NCBI GenBank assembly: GCA_016841875.1
Contig: JAENYG010000013.1
Coordinates: forward strand, 36,001-100,000
DNA from: Syntrophomonas sp.
GTDB lineage: Bacteria; Bacillota; Syntrophomonadia; Syntrophomonadales; Syntrophomonadaceae
DNA length: 64,000 nucleotides
Direction of reading: 5' to 3'
Part shown: piece after piece, positions 55,201-63,106 of the stretch
How positions within the stretch are numbered: the stretch's first letter is position 1
Layout of the letters: each line of letters begins with the position of its first letter
Notes under the pieces: generated by a model
Told to the model about the DNA's origin: nothing
The model's input: only the letters and a program-made list of their open reading frames with translations
Database searches by the model: none
Made by a program: the position numbers and the translations under genes

Positions 55201-55396
55201 CTGGTGTATCAGGGGATAAACCATCTGCTACTATTCTCAACAGATGGGACCAGTTTATCAAACCCACTACTTCATTATTATCATCAACCACCCTAATCCC
55301 GTCGATCTGGTGCTGGAGTAAAAACCGTGAAGCCTCAGATGCACTTGAATCACGGTGAATATACAAAGGAGTAATCATATCCTTAAATTCCACCAT
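52223..55396 (-). CDS. Sigma-54-dependent activator with CBS region and five PAS domains
   Basis: The 1057-residue regulator starts with a CBS-like region (about 1-75), then one divergent PAS domain (about 120-235) and four tandem PAS copies (about 240-725) so alike that SSYDGLYITDGEG and ALVTSTPIFD recur nearly unchanged. The AAA+ domain (about 745-975) has GESGVGKE, the sigma-54 contact loop GAFSGA in place of GAFTGA, and GILFLDEIAEMP. A Fis/TyrR-like helix-turn-helix ends the protein. It should activate sigma-54 promoters in response to small-molecule or redox signals. It faces the butyrate block, whose control is a reasonable guess. The start follows AGAGGAG. Confidence 0.9.
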   Translation of the reverse strand: MVEFKDMITPLYIHRDSSASEASRFLLQHQIDGIRVVDDNNEVVGLINWSHLLRIVADGLSPDTPVYEIMSQDQESISILDELQSMTGKSIDKDNASNMEDNRSLYNLTMSFFEILQRKKQEWDICLNSIYNPMVAVDAEQRITIFNQSLEAVSGLSARESYGRHINEVFDMSELGQILKSGEKQTLQKIRYKGKTLLSNRAPITVDGKITGAVAVLQDISELETVVEELEVTKKLNQQLDAIFESSYDGLYITDGEGITLRLNKAFERIMGVYSEECVGRNMADLVREGYFTRSGTLLVLERKHSVTIPLQSKTGKNALVTSNPIFDDDGNIVLVVTNVRDLTDLIELERQLEDVKVLRERELDAIVESSFDGLYITDGLGKTLRVNKGFERITGITAEEITGRYMEDLVQDGVYSTSGSLLAIEKRKTVTVQLKAKSRKDILVTSTPIFDDEGEVIMVVTNVRDMTELITLERKLERVEGLRQKELDAIYNSSYDGLYITDGEGTTLSLNKAFERIMGVTAEECVGRNMADLVNDGVFTRSGTLLALESHETVTIPLQSKTGKNALVTSTPVFDNTGEIVLVVTNVRDLTDLIDLEHKLEQVEGLRQRELGAIFDSSYDGLYITDGEGNTLQLNKAFERIMGVKPDECVGYNMADLVRDGVFTRSGTLLALKTRETATIPLQSKTGKNALVTSTPIFDEDGNIILVVTNVRDITELNDLQGKVEQLEGLSRMYQVQLNQLKSSKSCILHSDKMRKLLKIVNHVSTVDSTVLILGESGVGKEVVADILHTSSPRLNKPFIKVNCGAIPHNLLESELFGYEPGAFSGASKSGKAGMFELADGGILFLDEIAEMPLDLQVKLLRVLQDSKIMRIGGTKEIEVDVRIIAGTNRNLQGMVLDNLFRKDLYYRLNVVPILVPPLRERREDIPVLSKHFLEMFNRRHRMNKRLSGDVLKYFISYDWPGNVRELENLIERLVVTTQHDIIGMDDLSSWAELEAVSQPKTEIIPLTIALENTERSLLQEAFSMYNSTYAVARVLGISQPTVVRKAAKYGIVKHK

Positions 55397-55705
55397 AATA
55401 AACTCCTCTCATCGCAAACCTTCCTGATTGTTATTATAACACCCCATCATAAAATTTGGACCAAGCACTTAGGCGTAATCCTAGAGACAACCGAAAAATA
55501 GTTAAATAACTCTGTATGGAAAGGATAGGCTTGGTCAATATAACTTACTTATACCCATATAGCATCGAACTATCACACTAATCATTCATGAAAGCATATA
55601 TTGGAAAAGAAGGTGTATCAAATCAGTCCTTGTAGAATTTCTCAATTAATGGATTTGTAGTTGGAAATAATCCTGGTTTGGATTAAGAAGGTGGAGAAAA
55701 CAATT
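55397..55705. other. Divergent intergenic region
   Basis: This region separates the activator gene from the amidase gene. It is AT-rich with no open frame of note. Both promoters should lie here, but I could not identify convincing elements. GGTGGAG near 55690 serves as the amidase ribosome-binding site. Confidence 0.35.
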
Positions 55706-56353
55706 ATGCAAATATTAGAGAATGGGCTTGTCTTTAATGGCAGTTTCAAGGAAAGATTAAAAACCGAAAAGTTGGTAATCCATCACTCGGCCAGTGATAT
55801 CAGCATTACCATTGAAGACATTCACCGCTGGCATCTGGCTAACGGCTGGATTGGAATCGGCTACCATTATGTGATTTATGCCGATGGCACTATATATAGA
55901 GGTCGTCCGGAGTGGGCAGTTGGTGCACATGCGTATCAAGACTCAACCCATGAAGCAAATAGCAATGGGATTGGCATTTGCCTGATCGGGAATTTTACCA
56001 GCTCATTACCGACCGATAATCAAATGGACGGCCTGGTCTGGCTGGTATTCGATATCTGGAAAAGATATCCGAATACAGCTGTGATTGGACACAAGGACGT
56101 GATGGCCACCGCCTGTCCTGGGGCATTATTTCCCTGGACCGAGCTGTACACGAAATTAGCGAATGGGGTGATAGATGTGGCGTTAGAAAGATGGATGATA
56201 GAAGGAGGCCAGGCTGCGTTACAGGAATTGGCAGCTAAAGGATTGGTGAATAACCCTGAAAACTGGAGCTCTGAAGATAAACTGGCGGAATATGTTCCTG
56301 CTTATCTGTTATGGATGATGATGATTCGGTTGGCTAATTATAAGGAGGGATAA
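55706..56353 (+). CDS. N-acetylmuramoyl-L-alanine amidase (Amidase_2), endolysin-like
   Basis: The 215-residue protein has an Amidase_2/PGRP domain in its first 150 residues: zinc ligands are the His in VIHHSA, the His in VIGHKD and the Cys in ATACPG, with the GYHYVIYADG strand between. It should cut the amide bond between muramic acid and the stem peptide. A C-terminal helical tail (about 160-210) with Trp, Leu and Pro resembles the tails of clostridial phage endolysins. There is no signal peptide, so export needs a holin; one is apparently encoded two bases downstream. I chose the ATG at 55706 behind GGTGGAG; an upstream in-frame TTG at 55661 has no site. Confidence 0.85.
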   Translation: MQILENGLVFNGSFKERLKTEKLVIHHSASDISITIEDIHRWHLANGWIGIGYHYVIYADGTIYRGRPEWAVGAHAYQDSTHEANSNGIGICLIGNFTSSLPTDNQMDGLVWLVFDIWKRYPNTAVIGHKDVMATACPGALFPWTELYTKLANGVIDVALERWMIEGGQAALQELAAKGLVNNPENWSSEDKLAEYVPAYLLWMMMIRLANYKEG

Positions 56354-56355
56354 TC

Positions 56356-56658
56356 ATGGACATAGATATAACTGCCTATGCAATTTATGGACTGCCTGCA
56401 TTAGCTCTTGTAACTTCTATAGTTGGTGTAGCCAAGAAAGCTGGGTTATCTACTAAATGGGCGCCCATACTCTCACTTGGCATAGGAATTCTAACCGGGA
56501 TTGCATTTTCTATATCTTCTGGAGAACCTATTCTTGCTGGAATTTCAATAGGTATCTTACTTGGCGCTGCTGCCTGTGGGGTATATGACCTGGGAAAGAG
56601 TGCCACCGGGATAGATTCTGATACCATCCCCAATGATAGTGATAATGCTGCGGGGTAG
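56356..56658 (+). CDS. Holin-like small membrane protein
   Basis: The 100-residue protein has three hydrophobic segments (about residues 5-25, 35-53 and 58-78) separated by short polar turns, then an acidic polar tail with Asp, Ser and Asn. Size, topology and position directly after an amidase without a signal peptide fit a phage-type holin. The start overlaps the region of the amidase stop, behind AAGGAGG, so expression is coupled. I cannot assign a named holin family. Confidence 0.65.
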   Translation: MDIDITAYAIYGLPALALVTSIVGVAKKAGLSTKWAPILSLGIGILTGIAFSISSGEPILAGISIGILLGAAACGVYDLGKSATGIDSDTIPNDSDNAAG

Positions 56659-56671
56659 TAAGTTAAGAAAT

Positions 56672-56712
56672 AAAAAAAGATGACTGGGGTGAACTTCTCG
56701 TTCATCTTTTTT
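56672..56712 (+). terminator. Terminator after the amidase-holin pair
   Basis: AAAAAAGATGA pairs with TCATCTTTTTT across an 18-base loop, ending in a T-run, 14 bases after the holin-like gene. It closes this two-gene unit. Confidence 0.75.
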
Positions 56713-56916
56713 GTGGCCTTTGCGAATTGGTTTCATATGTATCATACCACTTCCAAAATATTTTATTTTTCCCTGTCTACTTGACGGGGAGCACTTTAGA
56801 TTAGCACGGTTTTTCATTTATATGGCTTCTGCTGCTACCAAGGAAATTTTTAAATTACCTCTTTTAAGAATAACGTTTAATCTTAAGATAGTAATTTATC
56901 TACTATTTGTTATAAT

Positions 56917-56942
56917 ATAAAGTATAGTATTATATACTTTAT
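56917..56942 (+). promoter_or_regulatory. 10-bp inverted repeat before the membrane-protein locus
   Basis: ATAAAGTATA (56917-56926) and TATACTTTAT (56933-56942) form a perfect inverted repeat with a six-base centre, inside a very AT-rich stretch ending about 65 bases before the gene at 57010. An operator for the Xre-type regulator encoded in the same locus is plausible. The rest of 56713-57009 shows no supported gene. Confidence 0.5.
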
Positions 56943-57009
56943 ATATATTATAATATACATAGAGTATAGATATATATATTTATAATGTAGGATTCTTAAA
57001 GAGGAATAA

Positions 57010-58749
57010 ATGAAGAACTTAATTTCTATTCTATTAATTGCTATAGCTTTGTTCTGCTTAAATTCTACAACAGCATATGCAAGTAATGAGTCGGATACCG
57101 ATACAGTAATTCTTGCTTCAACAGATGATCCCTATTATTCATTGGCTGAAGAAATATCGTCGACAGGAGGAATTCCGGTATATCAAACCTTTGAGGAAAC
57201 GATGGAGGCCAAGCCGGTTTTTCTGCTGTGGGTCATTTCGCCTGAAAACTTGTCTGAACGTGTCCTGATGGATTTTAGCAATGCAATGAATGGTCTGGAC
57301 ACATTCATATCCGTCGGTATCATATCAGGAAAAACGATTGAGGACGCGCGCAGCCTCTGGAAAGGTTCATCGCAGGTTTCGGGTAATGATTTTGCGATTA
57401 TTAACGGGACCAAAAAAAACAAAATCGAGCCCGAAATCATATATGGCCACAATGCAGAAGTTGCCAGCAGGGAATTGACCATGGTGAATATCCTGACAGT
57501 ACTCCAAAACACAGAAGCCATCCAGATATCACTTGAAGGTGCAGCTGGCTTATGGTTTGACAAGAGTTTGGGCATCACCGTGAAATCAGCCGACATCCCG
57601 GAACTCAACGACTGTGTGATACAGAATTACGGATGCAGTACGTTCAAACCCTGGGAGGGAAATTCTATTGCCCTGGAGTGCATCAGCAAGGGCGCCATCG
57701 CTTACTGCGGATTCCTCTATTCATCCGTGGCTGGTACGCGATTCGGCGATTACAAGGATATCAGCACGATATACACATGGGACAAATTTCCGCTCGGACA
57801 TCTCGTGCAGATTCAAAACCATGCAGCAATGCAGAGCTACGCGGCCGCATCGCATTACTTCATGCTTGGCGATCCTCGGATCTACTGCAGCAGTGAAGCA
57901 CCATATGAAATCATTAGTGATCAAGAAAGCGGCGATACAAGGACTATCAAACTTTCCAATATAAGATCGGGGCTGATCCCAATATACATTGAGGACGGCG
58001 CCGGATATGATTCTATAAGCATACCGGGCCTTACTTATTCCACCATGGATAGCGCATACTCTAACAGTCGCCTCCAGATGATTGATATCAATGATGACAA
58101 GTATATAGTCATAGACAACAGCAGCAGTTCCGTTACTATTGAAATGAAAAAAAAAGCGTCATTATTTCAGACCATTTCAGGTAACATCATCAGCTTTTTG
58201 GATTCAATCATTACCAAGAATCAAGGGTCAAATCTGTCCCTCCTTCTTGTTGTACCGATCCTCATATTGTTTATCATTGGTCTGATCAGAAAACGCTATA
58301 CGGGCCGTGAGTTGATTGCCGCCTTGATTTTCGGTGCCGCTGCAGCTTTGATGGGAGTGTTTTACATTCTTATACGGTCGGATAACATCGTCGTAACGAA
58401 TATCCCTGTTAAAGTGAATTGGTTATATATATGCGGCATTTTCATTTTTACAGGATATGGTGAGCTTTTGTATGTCAGGGCAAAAAAGCCAACGGGAAAG
58501 CTTGCTGCCATCCTAGCGGCAAATCTGAATGCGTTTGTAACGCTCATCGTATTCGCTGTCGCGATGTTCATTCCGCTGCTTCTTGTCGGTAATACTTTCG
58601 GTATCAACAAATCGGGCTATCCGTGGCTGTTTACGCTCAAGGAACTTTTTGCGGGAGGCATCATAATGTTTGCCGCATATTATTTGTTCAACAAGCTGCC
58701 CATATTTCGAAAAAAGCTGGAGCAATCATCGGGGGTTGATGAATTATGA
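57010..58749 (+). CDS. Secreted-domain membrane protein with degenerate C25/caspase-like fold
   Basis: The 579-residue protein has a cleavable signal peptide (AYA at 23-25), a large extracytoplasmic domain (about 26-400) and five C-terminal membrane segments (about 412-428, 435-455, 471-489, 498-527 and 546-561). The outer domain resembles gingipain-type C25 peptidases: YGCST puts a candidate nucleophile at Cys209, ECISKGAIAYCG follows, and MLGDP (287-289) is the usual end word. The expected catalytic His is not seen; its slot reads SLEGAAG with Glu176. It may thus be an inactive binding domain, or the His may be elsewhere. Codons are richer in GC than in flanking genes, hinting at transfer. 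The last four bases overlap the Xre gene. Confidence 0.55.
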   Translation: MKNLISILLIAIALFCLNSTTAYASNESDTDTVILASTDDPYYSLAEEISSTGGIPVYQTFEETMEAKPVFLLWVISPENLSERVLMDFSNAMNGLDTFISVGIISGKTIEDARSLWKGSSQVSGNDFAIINGTKKNKIEPEIIYGHNAEVASRELTMVNILTVLQNTEAIQISLEGAAGLWFDKSLGITVKSADIPELNDCVIQNYGCSTFKPWEGNSIALECISKGAIAYCGFLYSSVAGTRFGDYKDISTIYTWDKFPLGHLVQIQNHAAMQSYAAASHYFMLGDPRIYCSSEAPYEIISDQESGDTRTIKLSNIRSGLIPIYIEDGAGYDSISIPGLTYSTMDSAYSNSRLQMIDINDDKYIVIDNSSSSVTIEMKKKASLFQTISGNIISFLDSIITKNQGSNLSLLLVVPILILFIIGLIRKRYTGRELIAALIFGAAAALMGVFYILIRSDNIVVTNIPVKVNWLYICGIFIFTGYGELLYVRAKKPTGKLAAILAANLNAFVTLIVFAVAMFIPLLLVGNTFGINKSGYPWLFTLKELFAGGIIMFAAYYLFNKLPIFRKKLEQSSGVDEL

Positions 58750-58955
58750 AGCTGGGAAACAAGATCAGGAAATGCCGGTTTGAGCACAATGAAATGACCC
58801 AGCAGGAGCTTGCCAATGAAGTGGGAGTTACGAGACTCACCATACACTCAATTGAAACTGGAAAGTTTGTGCCCTCTACTCTATTGGCTCTTAAGATTGC
58901 GGAATTTTTTGGCAAAACTGTTGAAGAGATTTTCTTCATTAAAGAAAGGGAATAA
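58746..58955 (+). CDS. Xre-family small transcriptional regulator
   Basis: The 69-residue protein is a single helix-turn-helix of the Xre/YozG-like type: MTQQELANEVGVTRLTIHSIE is the two-helix core, and the C-terminal EFFGKTVEEIF is typical of these minimal repressors. It overlaps the preceding gene by four bases (ATGA) and is 20 bases ahead of another membrane-protein gene. Such small regulators usually control their own membrane-protein operon; the inverted repeat at 56917 is a possible target. Confidence 0.85.
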   Translation: MKLGNKIRKCRFEHNEMTQQELANEVGVTRLTIHSIETGKFVPSTLLALKIAEFFGKTVEEIFFIKERE

Positions 58956-58975
58956 ACAGCCAGGGGGTTAAGTAT

Positions 58976-59854
58976 ATGAAAAGAATAAATTGTTTTTTAA
59001 TTGTAATTAGTGTTATTATGCTCGGATTGATTTCGGGCAATACCTTGATGTTGTCGTATATAAAAGATTTAATTGAGATTGAAGTGATAATTCCGGAATG
59101 GATGGGGGGGACGGTAGCCGCCTTTCTGATCATAATTGCACTGTTTCATCTGTTGGGATTAATAGGCTTAGTCTTGCAGTTTAAGTATTTTAAAAGGGAC
59201 AGTATACTAACAGCCACTGCCTTTGTGATAGGGATTTTCTCGCTGTTCCTCTTGGCAGTCGATGTAGTAATGCTTCATGATATCGGTAATGAGTACATGT
59301 TTAGCCACAATATAGCCGGTGAATGGAAAATAGTTTTCATGGGGCATTTTATCCATGGCCTGTTTGGATTGTTTTTACTGATCCAATCTATTGCTGTCAG
59401 TAGAAGGTTTTCAAAATATGCAGAAAGTAGACCTGCTATAAAAGACGAATCAGTATTTCTCGTGGTTCATCAAATTGGTATTGTATCCGCAGTTTTAGGT
59501 TTTCTCTGCATAATTCTTTTAAACAGGTCGGGTGTTTCCCAAGAATATTTAAGAGGACTTCTTTTCTTATCGAGTATCGTTATTTTGATTCCATACGGTT
59601 TGGCTGCAGTCTACTGGATTTTTACCAAGCGCAGGGAAAGACTGGCGGATTGGTATGATGAAAAGCAGTTTACAGATATATCCCGCGGGGCGCTCGTAAC
59701 ACTTGTCATTTCAGTAATGACTACGATAGGCCTCTACTTTCTGTTATTATGCAAAATTATCAACTCTGATGGGGCTATATGGTTTCCGATATACTTGTTC
59801 CTAACACTACTGCTCTTTTCTGGAAGTACTCTCTATCTGAGTAAAAGAGCATAG
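58976..59854 (+). CDS. Hypothetical polytopic membrane protein
   Basis: The 292-residue protein has about eight hydrophobic segments with short loops and a few charged residues. No transporter or enzyme signature is visible. It follows the Xre gene, a pairing often seen between minimal Xre regulators and DUF-type membrane proteins, but I cannot assign a family. Ribosome binding is through CAGGGGG before the ATG. It seems to be the last gene of the three-gene locus. Confidence 0.65.
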   Translation: MKRINCFLIVISVIMLGLISGNTLMLSYIKDLIEIEVIIPEWMGGTVAAFLIIIALFHLLGLIGLVLQFKYFKRDSILTATAFVIGIFSLFLLAVDVVMLHDIGNEYMFSHNIAGEWKIVFMGHFIHGLFGLFLLIQSIAVSRRFSKYAESRPAIKDESVFLVVHQIGIVSAVLGFLCIILLNRSGVSQEYLRGLLFLSSIVILIPYGLAAVYWIFTKRRERLADWYDEKQFTDISRGALVTLVISVMTTIGLYFLLLCKIINSDGAIWFPIYLFLTLLLFSGSTLYLSKRA

Positions 59855-60029
59855 AATGGAGGGTGCAGAAAAATTTATAAAGTAGGTGGGGGTATGGTGT
59901 GGAAAAATCATGATCACTTTGGGCTAATATGCCAGAAGCTCATTAAGTCTGTAGTACATTTAACCTTGTTTCTGCATACAAAGGAGTACGCACCGCCTCC
60001 ACCATATATCCAAACCTATTAGAATAATA

Positions 60030-60062
60030 ATAAAGTCTAGATTTTATAACTCTAGACTTTAT
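60030..60062 (-). terminator. Hairpin at the end of the gltX-tRNA unit
   Basis: ATAAAGTCTAGA (60030-60041) pairs with its exact complement at 60051-60062. On the minus strand it lies 34 bases beyond tRNA-Glu and is followed by TTATTATTATT, which suits termination of the gltX-tRNA transcript. It can also act after the plus-strand membrane-protein gene. Confidence 0.75.
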
Positions 60063-60096
60063 GGTAATTTGATTACGCAAAAGGTTCGCATAAGAA

Positions 60097-60172
60097 TGGT
60101 AGCCCCAAGGGGAGTCGAACCCCTGTCTCCGCCGTGAGAGGGCGGCATCCTAGGCCACTAGACGATGGGGCC
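60097..60172 (-). tRNA. tRNA-Glu (anticodon CTC)
   Basis: The 76-base gene includes an encoded CCA. The acceptor stem pairs GGCCCCA with TGGGGCT (first pair a G-U), the anticodon arm is GCCGC/GCGGC-like around loop CCTCTCA with anticodon CTC, and the T-arm GGGGTTCGACTCCCC is standard. It decodes GAG. It lies 11 bases beyond tRNA-Gln in the same direction. Confidence 0.93.
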
Positions 60173-60183
60173 AGAAATATAAA

Positions 60184-60258
60184 TGGCTGCCGGTCAAGGA
60201 TTCGAACCCTGGCGAACTGATCCAGAGTCAGTCGTGCTACCACTTACACCAACCGGCA
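60184..60258 (-). tRNA. tRNA-Gln (anticodon CTG)
   Basis: The 75-base gene includes an encoded CCA. TGCCGGT pairs with ACCGGCA in the acceptor stem, the anticodon arm ACTGA/TCAGT holds loop CTCTGGA with anticodon CTG, and the T-arm CAGGGTTCGAATCCTTG is standard. It decodes CAG. It starts 77 bases after the gltX stop on the same strand. Confidence 0.93.
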
Positions 60259-60335
60259 GCAATGGGTATATTACCCGTGCGAAGATAATTATAATACAGG
60301 GTGCCCCTCTTGTCAAAGGCCTAATTAGATTTTGC

Positions 60336-61799
60336 TTATCCAAATTTGAAACTTTCCGCGTATAGTATAGCCGAATTAATTCGGTGTATGCACTCATTTT
60401 TTCCCAGCACTTCCATAACCTCGAATATTCCAGGGGTTGCAGTACGTCCAGATAAGGCCAGACGGATAGGATGAATAAGTTGAGCTGCCTTGATATTTAG
60501 ATCCTCAGCTCTTTGGCGTAGTTCCTGCTCCAGCTTTTCTGCCGAAAAAAAGTCACTTTCCTGACATAATTTCAAAGCTTCTTTTAACAGGGCAGAGGAG
60601 TCTTCTTTTTGAAAGTATTTCTTGCAGCCTTTTTCATCATAGGAGGAAACCGGCTCAAAAAAATATGACCCTTCATTTAGAACCTCATTAATAGTTTTTA
60701 CCCGGCTTTTGAGCAGTGTCACTACCTGGATAAATTTCTCCTCACTTCCATCAGATATGAAACCTCGTCTACGGGCTTCTTTATGGAGCATAGCAGCTAT
60801 GCGCTCCACGCTAGCTTCAGACAGATAATGACCGTTCATCCAACCCAGTTTTTCTATATCATATACAGCCGGGGAACGTGAAATACCGTCCAGGCTGAAG
60901 CGTTCTATCAACTCACTTGTCGTCCAGAAGTCACGGTCTTCTCCACTTGACCAACCTAACAGGGCCAGGTAATTTATTAGCGCTTCAGGCAGGTATCCTT
61001 CATCGCGAAATTCTTGAACCGAGGTAGCACCATGCCGTTTAGACAATTTGCTTCGATCGGGAGCTAGTATCATGGAAACATGAGCAAATTGAGGGAGTTC
61101 CCAGCTTAGTGCCTGGTAAAGCAAAATTTGTTTGGGAGTATTAGACAGGTGCTCCTCTGCTCTTATAACATGCGAAATATGCATATCATGATCATCAACA
61201 ACCACCGCAAAATTGTAAGTAGGCCAGCCATCTGATTTGGCTATAATGAAGTCATCCAGCAGACGGTTGTTAAATTCAACGTCCCCCCGGATCAGGTCAT
61301 GTACCACAAGGACTCCAACGGTTGGAGATTTGAATCTTATGACAGGAGTCTCTCCATTTTGAATTCGTTCTTCAGCTTCATTTCTGCTTATAGTCTGGCA
61401 GTGTCCAGCATATCTGTAGTCAGCTTTTGCCAGGCGGGCTGCTTCCTTTTCTGCCGCCAACTGTTCAGATGAACAAAAACAATAATAGGCTTTACCCTGG
61501 TCTAGTAATTCATCAAGATATTTACGATAAATATCGATGCGATCACTCTGGCGATAGGGGCCAAAATCTCCTTCAACATCGGGGCCCTCATCCCAGTCCA
61601 ATCCCAACCAGCGTAATCCATCCAGTATACCCAGAGCAGAATCCTCGCTGGATCTGCGGATATCACTATCCTCCAGGCGGAGGACCAGTTTTCCCGTATA
61701 TTTTCGGGCAAAAAGCCAGTTGAATAGTGCTGTGCGGGCACCGCCAATATGTAAAGTCCCGGTTGGACTGGGGGCGAAACGAACCCTTATCTTGTCCAC
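60336..61799 (-). CDS. gltX: Glutamyl-tRNA synthetase
   Basis: The 487-residue class I enzyme has PSPTGTLHIGG (the HIGH-type word) at its start and KLSKRHG (KMSKS-type) near residue 245, followed by a C-terminal anticodon-binding region. It attaches Glu to tRNA-Glu, and probably also to tRNA-Gln for later amidation, as in most Firmicutes lacking GlnRS; both tRNA genes follow directly. I chose the GTG at 61799, eight bases after AAAGGAG; a TTG at 61802 and a GTG at 61808 are less well placed. The region 61800-62026 upstream shows no other gene. Confidence 0.93.
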   Translation of the reverse strand: MDKIRVRFAPSPTGTLHIGGARTALFNWLFARKYTGKLVLRLEDSDIRRSSEDSALGILDGLRWLGLDWDEGPDVEGDFGPYRQSDRIDIYRKYLDELLDQGKAYYCFCSSEQLAAEKEAARLAKADYRYAGHCQTISRNEAEERIQNGETPVIRFKSPTVGVLVVHDLIRGDVEFNNRLLDDFIIAKSDGWPTYNFAVVVDDHDMHISHVIRAEEHLSNTPKQILLYQALSWELPQFAHVSMILAPDRSKLSKRHGATSVQEFRDEGYLPEALINYLALLGWSSGEDRDFWTTSELIERFSLDGISRSPAVYDIEKLGWMNGHYLSEASVERIAAMLHKEARRRGFISDGSEEKFIQVVTLLKSRVKTINEVLNEGSYFFEPVSSYDEKGCKKYFQKEDSSALLKEALKLCQESDFFSAEKLEQELRQRAEDLNIKAAQLIHPIRLALSGRTATPGIFEVMEVLGKNECIHRINSAILYAESFKFG

Positions 61800-62026
61800 C
61801 AATATCACTCCTTTAACGAAACTGCAATTTCATTTATTTACTGAGAAGCTAGTATAAGGGGAAAAAAGCTTCAGCAGAGAGTTATATAATAACTGTAAAT
61901 CAGCATTTGCACCCTCTTGATTAAGAACCAGTCATTTGACAAGTAAAGAACACTACCTGCATTTATAATATTATAGCTTGCATATCAAGCTGTCTGCAGC
62001 GGATTATTAATTCTTAGCTATCCTTT

Positions 62027-62866
62027 TTAAGGGATATTTGTTGTGATGTAATCATCGATCAATCGATTGTAGGCCCTCATAACATCCAGTACCACCAGAT
62101 TCTTCGCTGATTCAAATACAAAATCATCTATCCTTTGTACGGGTAGTACTTTAGGTGATGTACCGGTGATAAAAACTGCATCCATCAAATGGAGATGTTC
62201 TTGAGGCACATTTTCCTCAATAACCTGGTAGTGGAGCATTTTACATATTTCTAAAATTGCATCACGGGTGATGCCGGGCAGTATTCTATCCTGACCGGCA
62301 GTCAAAAGGACCTTATTTCTAACGAAAAACACATTGGAACGGCTGCCTTCGGTTATATTACCATGGGTATCTACTAGCAGGGCTTCATATGCGCCGCGTT
62401 CTTTCAGTTCGCTGTCTATACTACTGCGCATATTTGTATTGGCCACTTTCACATTGGGATTAGTACGTTCAGCCCTGATTAGAATCACTGCAACTCCTTT
62501 TTGATAAGCTTCCTTAATAGGATAGTTATGGGGAATGAAATACATATACAAATGCAGCTCTGGGCTGGATTTATCCCCGGAAAAATGCAGGAGCAGTTTG
62601 ACATTACCATTTGCTAAACCATTAATTTTTGCCAGATTATAAATTTTCTTCATTATATAGTCGTATGAAAAGCAAAAAGTTATATTAGAATAAGCAGTCG
62701 AATTATAAAGCCGGTTGATGTGTTTTTCCGAAAACAATGGTACACCCTTGATTATACGGATTACCTCATAGATAGAATAACCTTTCTCCTCGAAATATTC
62801 TTGAAAGCAGGATGCAGGCAGTACTTGGTCATCAATAAAAAAATGAGTTCCTATGCATTTTTCCAT
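62027..62866 (-). CDS. Class IV PLP aminotransferase (branched-chain/D-amino acid/aminodeoxychorismate lyase family)
   Basis: The 279-residue protein has the fold-type IV words: the PLP lysine region KVANTNMRSS at about 145, then LLVDTHGNITEGSRSNVFFV where TEGSRSN is the cofactor-binding signature, and the late VFITGTSPKVLPV. It should transfer an amino group or, if a PabC type, release pyruvate; the sequence alone does not decide. It is a single gene on the minus strand behind AGGAGGA. The 240 bases between it and yunB hold no supported gene. Confidence 0.85.
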   Translation of the reverse strand: MEKCIGTHFFIDDQVLPASCFQEYFEEKGYSIYEVIRIIKGVPLFSEKHINRLYNSTAYSNITFCFSYDYIMKKIYNLAKINGLANGNVKLLLHFSGDKSSPELHLYMYFIPHNYPIKEAYQKGVAVILIRAERTNPNVKVANTNMRSSIDSELKERGAYEALLVDTHGNITEGSRSNVFFVRNKVLLTAGQDRILPGITRDAILEICKMLHYQVIEENVPQEHLHLMDAVFITGTSPKVLPVQRIDDFVFESAKNLVVLDVMRAYNRLIDDYITTNIP

Positions 62867-63106
62867 AAACAGATCCTCCTACTAGTAAAAAGAGGGACGT
62901 TTTTTTCCCTTTATTAAAGAAGAAATTGTTCCCCGCAGGGTGTTCCTTCCTGCTCCCTATTTTGCCGGGGTTCAGTTTATTGTCATCAGAAGGCAATAAA
63001 ATAATTTCCCTTATCGCTAATATTAACCCTATTGAATAATTATTATATTAATAATGTGAACCAAATGAAACTACTTTTCATATTATGAAGTTACGGGGGT
63101 GGTTTC

